This document shows, in pieces, positions 23,724 to 31,159 of a DNA stretch of 64,000 nucleotides; within the stretch, counting starts at the first letter, position 1, and each line of letters opens with the position of its first letter. The position numbers and the translations under genes are program-made. This DNA comes from Gallionella sp. (GTDB lineage: Bacteria; Pseudomonadota; Gammaproteobacteria; Burkholderiales; Gallionellaceae): NCBI GenBank assembly GCA_028699065.1, contig JAQVVH010000001.1:1074326-1138325 (forward strand), given 5' to 3'. Below the pieces are notes generated by a model that saw only the letters and a list, made by a program, of their open reading frames with translations, was not told where the DNA came from and did no database searches.

Positions 23724-24263
23724 ATGACGACCTCTTCTTTCCTTCATGCTTTTCCCGTTCTCGCCGGAAAGGTTTATCTGCATCCTTCCTGTCAGGTCAT
23801 CGGCGAGGTGGAAATCGGCGAAGATAGCTCGATATGGTGCAATGCTGTCTTGCGCGGCGATGTGAATCGTATCGTCATCGGATGCGGGACCAATGTGCAG
23901 GATTTGAGCATGGGGCACGTCTCGCACAAGACGCCGGAGAACCCCGACGGATCGCCGCTCATCATCGGCGATTATGTGACGGTGGGACATTCGGTTGTTC
24001 TGCACGGTTGCCGCATTGGCAATGAATGTCTGATCGGCATGGGTTCCATCGTGCTGGATGATGTGGTGATCCCGGATCGCGTGATGATCGGCGCGGGCAG
24101 TCTGGTGACGCAAGGCAAGATTCTTGAAAGCGGCATGCTCTACATGGGGCGGCCGGCCAAGGCGGTACGCAGGCTGACGGACGAAGAAATCGCTTATCTG
24201 CGTTATTCCGCCGAAAATTATATACGCCTTAAAAATCACTATTTGTCGGCGGAAATTCCCTAG
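23724..24263 (+). CDS. Gamma-carbonic anhydrase family protein (YrdA-like hexapeptide)
   Basis: SCQVIGEVEIGEDSSIWCNAVLRGDVNRIVIGCGTNVQDLSMGHVSH left-handed beta-helix. Confidence 0.93.
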   Translation: MTTSSFLHAFPVLAGKVYLHPSCQVIGEVEIGEDSSIWCNAVLRGDVNRIVIGCGTNVQDLSMGHVSHKTPENPDGSPLIIGDYVTVGHSVVLHGCRIGNECLIGMGSIVLDDVVIPDRVMIGAGSLVTQGKILESGMLYMGRPAKAVRRLTDEEIAYLRYSAENYIRLKNHYLSAEIP

Positions 24264-24265
24264 GC

Positions 24266-24622
24266 ATGTTTACCAAGAATTTTTTGCATACCGACATGCG
24301 GGAACTTGAGCATGAAATTCAGTATCGATGTTTTGCATTGGAACTGGATTTTAATGATCCGGTACAGGTACATCGGTTTGCCCACGACATGCTGCAAAAC
24401 ATGGCCGCAATCAAAGCTGCGGCTGAGCGCGGTGAGCATCGTGCGCGGGTACAAGCCGAATTGTTTGGTTTGGCGATGCTAATGCACCGAACCAGTATGG
24501 AAATGTTTGGTCCGGCCTACCTGGCGCAGTTTGAAGAATTGACGCAGGAATACAAGGCATGGCCGGCGCTGGCCAAAGCGCTGTGGCAGGAACTCGAAAC
24601 TCGCAACATCGATAACGAATAA
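24266..24622 (+). CDS. Hypothetical protein, 118 aa, helical
   Basis: Intact ORF 2 bp after yrdA-like stop; MFTKNFLHTDMRELEHEIQYRCFALELDFNDPVQVHRFAHDMLQNMAAIKAAAERGEHRARVQAELFGLAMLMHRTS; no family recognised. Confidence 0.75.
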   Translation: MFTKNFLHTDMRELEHEIQYRCFALELDFNDPVQVHRFAHDMLQNMAAIKAAAERGEHRARVQAELFGLAMLMHRTSMEMFGPAYLAQFEELTQEYKAWPALAKALWQELETRNIDNE

Positions 24623-24633
24623 GGAATCACACG

Positions 24634-24948
24634 ATGGACGAAAGCAATCCGCAGGAGATTTATCGCGCCAAGGTGAATCTTGAAACTTCGCGCATTGCCT
24701 GGAAGGAACTGCAACGGTTCTTTGCCAGCGGTGCGGCTTTGGCCGTGAGCCCGGCACTTGATCTGGTGGAGGTGGCTTTCCAGATATCGGAAGACAATCG
24801 CGAGGCTGTGGCCGGCTGGGTCAGTGCAGGACACCTCGGCCCGGTGAGCGATGCGCAGGCATTGGCCTGGGTCGAGGGTGATGCCGAGGTGTGGGCGGTG
24901 GTTGTCAGCCCTTACGTGCTGGTGCAGGGCGCGGAAAGCTTGCAGTAG
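24634..24948 (+). CDS. DUF2288 domain protein
   Basis: EIYRAKVNLETSRIAWKELQRFFASGAALAVSPALDLVEVAFQISEDNREAVAGWVSAG. Confidence 0.85.
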   Translation: MDESNPQEIYRAKVNLETSRIAWKELQRFFASGAALAVSPALDLVEVAFQISEDNREAVAGWVSAGHLGPVSDAQALAWVEGDAEVWAVVVSPYVLVQGAESLQ

Positions 24949-24954
24949 GCGGCG

Positions 24955-26451
24955 TTACGCCTGCGCTTTCATGGCGCGCTCGATCTGTTTGCACAAGGTT
25001 TTCAGAATCTTGATCCGGGCAAAATTCTTGTCGTTGGCTTCCACCAGTGTCCAGGGGGCAGTTTCGGTGCTGGTGTGATCCACCATGTCGCAGACGGCAT
25101 GTTCATATGCCTCCCACTTGTCCCGGTTGCGCCAATCTTCGTCGGTAATCTTGAAGCGCTTGAAGCCGATTTTTTCACGTTCCTTGAAGCGCTTTAGCTG
25201 CTCTTCCTTGCTGATGGCCAGCCAGAATTTCACTACCAGAATACGGTTCCGCACGAGCTGGCCTTCGAAGTCGTTGATCTCGCCGTAGGCACGCATCCAG
25301 TCCGACGCATTGCAGAAATTTTCGATCCGCTCGACCAGCACGCGACCGTACCAGGAACGGTCAAAGATGGCGATGCGACCCCGCCGCGGAATGTGCCGCC
25401 AGAAGCGCCAGAGATAAGGCTGTGCGCGCTCTTCTTCCGTGGGCGCCGCAACGGGAATGATCTGATAGCGTCGGGCATCCAGTGCGCCGGTAATGCGCCG
25501 GATCGCGCCGCCTTTTCCGGCGGCATCGTTGCCTTCGAAGGCAACGACCACGGTCAGTTTCTGAAACCTTGGGTCGCGGCTTAATAAGGCAAGTTTGCCC
25601 TGATACTTTTCCAGTAGCTTGCGATACTCCGCTTTCCCGAGTCTGCGGGTCTGATCCAGCGCATGCAGAAGGTCGCGTTTGTCGATGGCGGGTAGCAGCG
25701 GCGCGGCCGTGACTTGTTCGGGTGTCACCGGATTCGTTGATTCGTCGAGGCGCTTGCGCAGGGATTGCAGGACAGATTGCCCAATGGTCAGGCTGCGATA
25801 GCGGTGATCCTCGCCCTCGATAATCAGCCAGGGCGCCTCGGCCGTGCTGGTGTGGCGAATCACGCTTTCATTTACGGTCAGAAATTTGTCGTACTGCTTG
25901 TAATGTTCCCAGTCGCGCTGGGTCACCCGCCAGCGGGTAAGTGGCGACTTTTCGAGCAGCTTGAGGCGTGCCAGTTGTTTCTCGCGGGACAGATGCAGCC
26001 AGAATTTCAGAACCAGTGCGCCTTCATCGGTCAGCATTTTTTCGAAGCGTCGCGCGCGCTCCAGACTTTGCACCAGCTCCGCCTCGTTGGTATGTCCCTT
26101 GACGCGGTGCAGAATGGGCCAGGTGTACCAGGAACCCAAAAACAGGCCGATCCGGCCCTTGGGTGGCAATGCGCGCCAGAATCGCCACATCATCGGGCGT
26201 TCCATTTCCTCGTCGGAGGGCTCGCCCATGCCGTGGGTCTGGAGAAAGCGCGGATCCATCCATTCATTGAGCAGGTTGACGGTTTCGCTGCGTCCCGCCC
26301 CGTCCAGTCCGCCAATCAGAATGATGACGGGAAATTTTGCCTGCTGCGCCAGATCGAACTGGGCGTTCAGCAATGCTTCGCGAAGTTCAGGAACTGCCGC
26401 ATCGAAAGTGGTTTTGCTGATTTTGTGGCCGAGTTCGGCGGATTCAAACAT
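24955..26451 (-). CDS. pap: Polyphosphate:AMP phosphotransferase (two-domain PPK2)
   Basis: Two PPK2 domains: GGLDGAGRSETVNLLNEWMDPR...LFLGSWYT and FEGNDAAGKGGAIRRITGALDARRY...IFDRSWYGRVLVERIENF. Confidence 0.92.
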   Translation of the reverse strand: MFESAELGHKISKTTFDAAVPELREALLNAQFDLAQQAKFPVIILIGGLDGAGRSETVNLLNEWMDPRFLQTHGMGEPSDEEMERPMMWRFWRALPPKGRIGLFLGSWYTWPILHRVKGHTNEAELVQSLERARRFEKMLTDEGALVLKFWLHLSREKQLARLKLLEKSPLTRWRVTQRDWEHYKQYDKFLTVNESVIRHTSTAEAPWLIIEGEDHRYRSLTIGQSVLQSLRKRLDESTNPVTPEQVTAAPLLPAIDKRDLLHALDQTRRLGKAEYRKLLEKYQGKLALLSRDPRFQKLTVVVAFEGNDAAGKGGAIRRITGALDARRYQIIPVAAPTEEERAQPYLWRFWRHIPRRGRIAIFDRSWYGRVLVERIENFCNASDWMRAYGEINDFEGQLVRNRILVVKFWLAISKEEQLKRFKEREKIGFKRFKITDEDWRNRDKWEAYEHAVCDMVDHTSTETAPWTLVEANDKNFARIKILKTLCKQIERAMKAQA

Positions 26452-26457
26452 GGCGGG

Positions 26458-26910
26458 TCAGAGCTGTTCCGGCGGCATGACCAGTTTCAGACTGGCCGAG
26501 AAAACGCCGTCCCGCTCGCGCCCGCTAAACCACCACACGGCACTTTTTCTGACGCTGAGAGAGGTATTTGGAAGCCCCAGTAATTGCGCGGCAACCGCGC
26601 CCAGCGTGGGCTGATGACCAACCACCAGCACCGTCCCTTCAGCCTCCGGCCAGCGCGCGGCTTGCAGGACTGCCAGCGCGCTCGCGCCCGGTGCGACGGT
26701 CGGCGCAAGCGTGTAATGCGTGGTCAGCGCTTCAACCGTTTGCCGGGTTCGGGTTGCCGGGCTGACGAGAATCCGCACGTCATCCGGCAGTCTCGTTGCC
26801 AAAAATTCGGCGGTTTTTTGGGCTTGACGCAAACCCTTGTGCGTAAGCGCCCGTTCAAGATCGGGAAACCCATCCTCAGCTTCGGCGTGCCGCCACAAGA
26901 TCAACTCCAT
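26458..26910 (-). CDS. SixA-type phosphohistidine phosphatase
   Basis: MELILWRHAEAEDGFPDLERALTHKGLRQAQKTAEFLA; VLVVGHQPTLG. Confidence 0.88.
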   Translation of the reverse strand: MELILWRHAEAEDGFPDLERALTHKGLRQAQKTAEFLATRLPDDVRILVSPATRTRQTVEALTTHYTLAPTVAPGASALAVLQAARWPEAEGTVLVVGHQPTLGAVAAQLLGLPNTSLSVRKSAVWWFSGRERDGVFSASLKLVMPPEQL

Positions 26911-26991
26911 TACGCGCTCCAAATATTACAGTTGCCAGAACATACACAGTCGCTAGACTGCCCGTGCAACTTTAATCCCGGAGGAGCTCAC

Positions 26992-27300
26992 ATGACAACC
27001 CGTAAATCTGCTGTCCCTGTTGCAAAACCTGCTGTTGCGAAGAAAACTGAAGCACCGGTCCCGGAGAAAAAGGTAAAACAGAAAATCAAAGTCGTCCGCG
27101 ACAGCTTCACCATGCCCGCCACCGAATACGAGCAGATTGCCGAGATTAAGGCGGCTTGCCTGGCAGCCGGTGTTCCGGTGAAAAAAAGTGAAGTGCTGCG
27201 CGCCGGGTTGCAAGTGCTTGCCGGAATGAGCACAGCGCAAATCAAGCGCCGCCTGACCACGCTGGAAAAGATCAAAACCGGCCGGCCGAAAAAGCATTGA
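26992..27300 (+). CDS. Small basic conserved-looking hypothetical protein with Lys/Pro/Ala-rich N-terminus and AT-hook-like C-terminus
   Basis: GGAGG RBS; MTTRKSAVPVAKPAVAKKTEAPVPEKKVKQKIKVVRDSFTMPATEYEQIAEIKAACLAAGVPVKKSEVLRAGLQVLAGMSTAQIKRRLTTLEKIKTGRPKKH. Confidence 0.8.
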   Translation: MTTRKSAVPVAKPAVAKKTEAPVPEKKVKQKIKVVRDSFTMPATEYEQIAEIKAACLAAGVPVKKSEVLRAGLQVLAGMSTAQIKRRLTTLEKIKTGRPKKH

Positions 27301-27415
27301 AGCGCGGCACAATTTTGCCGTCCTGATTCCCGCCGTGCGGGAGAGCGGGCATGCTGTCCGTGTTCACCCGATTTGGTATATATTTCTCAGGCCAATCATT
27401 CAGGACAGGAGAAAT

Positions 27416-27805
27416 ATGATGCGCATAACGACACTTGCCCTTTCGGTTTTCGCTTTTGTGGCCGCATTTCCCGTGGCGGCAGCCGATAACCAGACCCATG
27501 CCGGCCGTGCAGTAACGCTTTCCGGACAGGCCAGCGCGGCAACCAGCGGAAGCGCCGCACATGCGATTGCGGCTTCCGGGCAGGTCACTTCCGCCGCGAT
27601 TGCGGTGCCCCTGGCTATTGGCGGCTCTGCACTCACCTCGGCAGGGTCGGCCAGTACTGCGAGCGCCAACACATTGCTCGATGCGGCGAATGCGCCTATT
27701 GGGACACCTTTGCCTGTCACGGATGAGGCTATCACCAGTGTCCCGCCTGACCAGGCACTTAAAGTCAATAAATCTATCGAGCCTACTCAGGCCCCGGGAC
27801 TTTGA
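27416..27805 (+). CDS. Secreted Ala/Ser/Thr-rich hypothetical protein
   Basis: Signal peptide MRITTLALSVFAFVAAFPVAAA; low-complexity mature part; good RBS; overlaps next ORF. Confidence 0.75.
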   Translation: MMRITTLALSVFAFVAAFPVAAADNQTHAGRAVTLSGQASAATSGSAAHAIAASGQVTSAAIAVPLAIGGSALTSAGSASTASANTLLDAANAPIGTPLPVTDEAITSVPPDQALKVNKSIEPTQAPGL

Positions 27806-28623
27806 ACAGGAGAAAACCAATGCGAAACGCTATACGCTTTTGCGTCGCCTTCGCCGGCTTGGCGCTGGCATCGCTTGCACAGGGTGCCGGCTTTAGTTCT
27901 TCGGCCAGCAGCGCCGGTGAGCAGGCGCACTTTGAGCCGCAACAGATCGTTCAGTTTGCCAAAAAAGTCGAAAGAACGATGGCGTCCAAAGGCGCTCGGG
28001 TGGCGATTCTGGGTCGAATGGGCCGACCGCGTGCCGAATTACCCGACGGGATGCATTTCACCCATGTGGCATTCGCCGTGTACTCGGAAATCTCCACTCA
28101 GGATGGCCGCAAATTGCCGGGCTATGCCATCTATAACCTTTATCAACTGGATGACAAACCGGATGTGAGCAGGCTGGTGCTCGATTATCCCGTGGACTTT
28201 TTCTCTGGCGTGGCCGAGCTGGAGGCGGGAATTATCATCCCGTCGGCGGAGTTGCAGCGACGCTTGCTGGCCACGATTACCTCTCCCACTTACGCCAATC
28301 TGCATGACGCGCACTATTCGGTGATTGCCAACCCGTACACGCTGGGGCGCCAGAATTGCACCGAGTTCGTTCTGGATGTGACGAATGCGGCGATTTATCA
28401 GACCGACGATGTTAATCGTATCAAGGCAAATGAAAAGCAATACTTCGTGGCTCAGAAAGTGAACGTCAATCCGTTCAAGTTAATGCTCGGCTCAATGTTT
28501 AGCGCTGAAGTGTCCACGTCTGATCAAAATGGCACACCCGTCACCGCAACATTCGAGACGATCGGCGAATACCTGAAAAAGTATGACGCCGGTTCGGAAG
28601 TGCTGACGGTGCTGCCGGATTAA
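27802..28623 (+). CDS. DUF2145 domain secreted protein
   Basis: Signal peptide; QIVQFAKKVERTMASKGARVAILGRMGRPRAELPDGMHFTHVAFAVYSEI...YTLGRQNCTEFVLDV. Confidence 0.82.
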   Translation: MNRRKPMRNAIRFCVAFAGLALASLAQGAGFSSSASSAGEQAHFEPQQIVQFAKKVERTMASKGARVAILGRMGRPRAELPDGMHFTHVAFAVYSEISTQDGRKLPGYAIYNLYQLDDKPDVSRLVLDYPVDFFSGVAELEAGIIIPSAELQRRLLATITSPTYANLHDAHYSVIANPYTLGRQNCTEFVLDVTNAAIYQTDDVNRIKANEKQYFVAQKVNVNPFKLMLGSMFSAEVSTSDQNGTPVTATFETIGEYLKKYDAGSEVLTVLPD

Positions 28624-30708
28624 TTACAGGCCCGGTTTTACAGGCGTGGCCAGCTGCGTGAGGAGCTCAAACTGCGCGCTATGCCATTGCGTGCTGCGCG
28701 AAATTCTGCGCTTGTAACGCCCCTCGCCGTCCATTTCCCAAGCCTGGGTGTTGTCGCGCATATACGCTTTCAGACCTTCATCCAGAACGCGTTTTTTAAG
28801 CTTGCTGTCCAGAATGGGAAAGCAGACTTCCACGCGGCGGAAGAAATTGCGATCCATCCAGTCCGCGCTGGCGAGATACAGATCATGCTTGAGATCGTTG
28901 CGGAAATAGAAAATACGCGTGTGTTCGAGGAATCGGCCGATGACCGAGCGCACGCGGATGTTTTCGGAAAGTCCTTTGACACCGGGGCGCAATGCGCACA
29001 CACCGCGCACGATGAGGTCCACTTTCACGCCCGCCTGTGAGGCCTGATACAGCGCATTGATGGTTTCCGGCTCCAGCAGGGAATTCATCTTGGCAATGAT
29101 GTGGCCGCGCTTGCCGGCTTGGGTCAGCGCAATCTCGTTGCCGATAGCGGCGAGAATCTGGCTGTGCAAAGTAAAGGGCGACTGCCACAGGTGATTCAAT
29201 TTGCGCACCTTGCCCAGACTGGTCAGCTGGCTGAAGACTTCATTCACGTCGGCACAGACTTCCTCGTTGGCCGTAAACAGCCCGAAGTCCGTGTAGAGAC
29301 GTGCGGTGCGCGGATGATAGTTACCGGTGCCGAGATGCGCGTAGCGACGCAGTTTGCCGTCTTCGCGGCGGACGACCATCAGCATCTTGGCATGGGTTTT
29401 GTGCCCGACCACGCCATACACCACATGCGCGCCGACCTGTTCCAGTCGCGTCGCCCAATTGATATTGGCTTCTTCATCGAAACGGGCGAGCAGCTCCACG
29501 ACCACCGTCACTTCCTTGCCGCGTTGTGCCGCGCCGATCAGCGCTTCCATGAGCGCGGAGTCGGTACCGGTGCGGTAAACCGTCTGCTTGATCGCCACCA
29601 CGTTGGGATCGCTGGTCGCCTGCTGAATAAAATCGATCACCGGCTTGAATGACTGGTAAGGATGATGCAGCAGGATGTCGCCTTTGCGGATGGCCTTAAA
29701 CATGTCCGCGCCCTTCTTGCGGATCACGTTGGGCACGCCGGGCACAAACGGCGAAAACTTGAGATCGTCGCGCGCCACCATGTCGGGGATGCCCATCAGG
29801 CGCACCAGATTGACCGGCCCGTGAACACGGTACAAATCGTCTTCGCCCAGGCCGAATTCGCGCAGCAGCGTTTCCGCGATTTGTGGCGAGCAGTTGTCGG
29901 CGATTTCCAGTCGCACGGCATCGCCGAAGTGGCGTTGCGGCAATTCACCCTGCAGGCTCAGGCGCAGATTTTTGATCTCTTCCTCGTCCACGAACAGGTC
30001 ACTGTTGCGGGTGACGCGGAACTGGTAACAACCCAGCACTTCCATGCCGGAAAAAAGTTCGCCGACATGGGCGTGCAGAATGGAAGACAGAAATACAAAG
30101 CCGTGCTCGCAACCGCTGAGTTCCGCCGGCATCAGAATGGTGCGCGGCAGCACGCGCGGCGCCTGCACAATGGCGCGGGCCTGATTGCGTCCAAAGGCAT
30201 CCTTGCCCTGTAATTCGACGGCGAAATTAAGACTCTTGTTCAGCACGCGCGGGAACGGGTGCGCGGGATCAAGTCCGATCGGGGTGAGCAGCGGCATCAC
30301 CTCGCGGAAAAAGTAATCCTTCACCCAGGCTTGCTGGGCCTCGTTCCAGTGGGTGCGGCGCAGGAAACGGACCCCTTCCGCGGCCAATGCCGGCACGAGG
30401 GATTTGTTGAACAGCAGGTATTGTTGCTCGATCAGCGCATGCGTTTCTTCGCTGACTTTTTTGAAGGCCTGCCGGGCCGTCATGCCATCAGGGTTGGTCG
30501 TGAGACCGCCAAGGCGAATTTGTTCCTTCAGCCCGGCAACGCGAATTTCGAAAAACTCATCCAGATTGCTGCTGACGATACACAGGTAGCGCAAGCGTTC
30601 CAGCAGGGGAACGCGCTCATCCTGCGCCTGCGCGAACACGCGCCGGTTGAACTCAAGCTGGCCGAGCTCGCGATTGAGAAAATGCTGCTTTGAAAATTTT
30701 CCGGGCAA
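28624..30708 (-). CDS. ppk1: Polyphosphate kinase 1
   Basis: HFLNRELGQLEFNRRVFAQAQDERVPLLERLRYLCIVSSNLDEFFEIRVAGLKEQI; KTHAKMLMVVRRE, HLGTGNYHPRTARLYTDFGL. Start uncertain: TTG at 30708 proposed. Confidence 0.93.
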   Translation of the reverse strand: MPGKFSKQHFLNRELGQLEFNRRVFAQAQDERVPLLERLRYLCIVSSNLDEFFEIRVAGLKEQIRLGGLTTNPDGMTARQAFKKVSEETHALIEQQYLLFNKSLVPALAAEGVRFLRRTHWNEAQQAWVKDYFFREVMPLLTPIGLDPAHPFPRVLNKSLNFAVELQGKDAFGRNQARAIVQAPRVLPRTILMPAELSGCEHGFVFLSSILHAHVGELFSGMEVLGCYQFRVTRNSDLFVDEEEIKNLRLSLQGELPQRHFGDAVRLEIADNCSPQIAETLLREFGLGEDDLYRVHGPVNLVRLMGIPDMVARDDLKFSPFVPGVPNVIRKKGADMFKAIRKGDILLHHPYQSFKPVIDFIQQATSDPNVVAIKQTVYRTGTDSALMEALIGAAQRGKEVTVVVELLARFDEEANINWATRLEQVGAHVVYGVVGHKTHAKMLMVVRREDGKLRRYAHLGTGNYHPRTARLYTDFGLFTANEEVCADVNEVFSQLTSLGKVRKLNHLWQSPFTLHSQILAAIGNEIALTQAGKRGHIIAKMNSLLEPETINALYQASQAGVKVDLIVRGVCALRPGVKGLSENIRVRSVIGRFLEHTRIFYFRNDLKHDLYLASADWMDRNFFRRVEVCFPILDSKLKKRVLDEGLKAYMRDNTQAWEMDGEGRYKRRISRSTQWHSAQFELLTQLATPVKPGL

Positions 30709-30719
30709 AGTCGGCGGAA

Positions 30720-30992
30720 TCAGTTTTTCGGCGGCACGAATCCCTGCGGCATTTGTGCGCCTTCCCCGAAGAAGTAGTTTTCCATCTGGCTCGCCAGATA
30801 CTTGCGCGCTTGCAGGTCGGCCAGATTCAGCCGGTTTTCGTTCACCAGCATCGTCTGAAATTTGATCCACCCCTGCCACGCCTCCTTCGACACGTTCTCG
30901 AAGATCCTTTGTCCCAGCGCGCCCGGATACGGCAGACGATCCAGCCCTTCGGCTTCGCGTCCCAGTTTTACGCATTGCACCATCCTTGTCAT
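30720..30992 (-). CDS. yggX: Fe(2+)-trafficking protein YggX
   Basis: [59 protein letters not shown]. Confidence 0.94.
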   Translation of the reverse strand: MTRMVQCVKLGREAEGLDRLPYPGALGQRIFENVSKEAWQGWIKFQTMLVNENRLNLADLQARKYLASQMENYFFGEGAQMPQGFVPPKN

Positions 30993-31053
30993 AGTCATTT
31001 TCTCCAGCGTTGACGATTGTGAGGCCGGATTATGACATCCATGTGACAAATGT

Positions 31054-31069
31054 GCGCACCCGGGTGCGC
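31054..31069. promoter_or_regulatory. 16-bp perfect palindrome between yggX and TonB receptor
   Basis: GCGCACCC|GGGTGCGC in the divergent intergenic region. Confidence 0.35.
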
Positions 31070-31159
31070 CGATGTGCAAAGCGGGGTGCGACAAAATGCC
31101 GCAGGCCAATCAAGAAATAATTCCTTACAATTTCCCCCGTTTTAAATAGGGAGGAAACC

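Noticed and set aside
25765-26583. 272-aa plus-strand ORF antisense to pap
   Set aside because: No domain; pap on the minus strand has clear PPK2 motifs.
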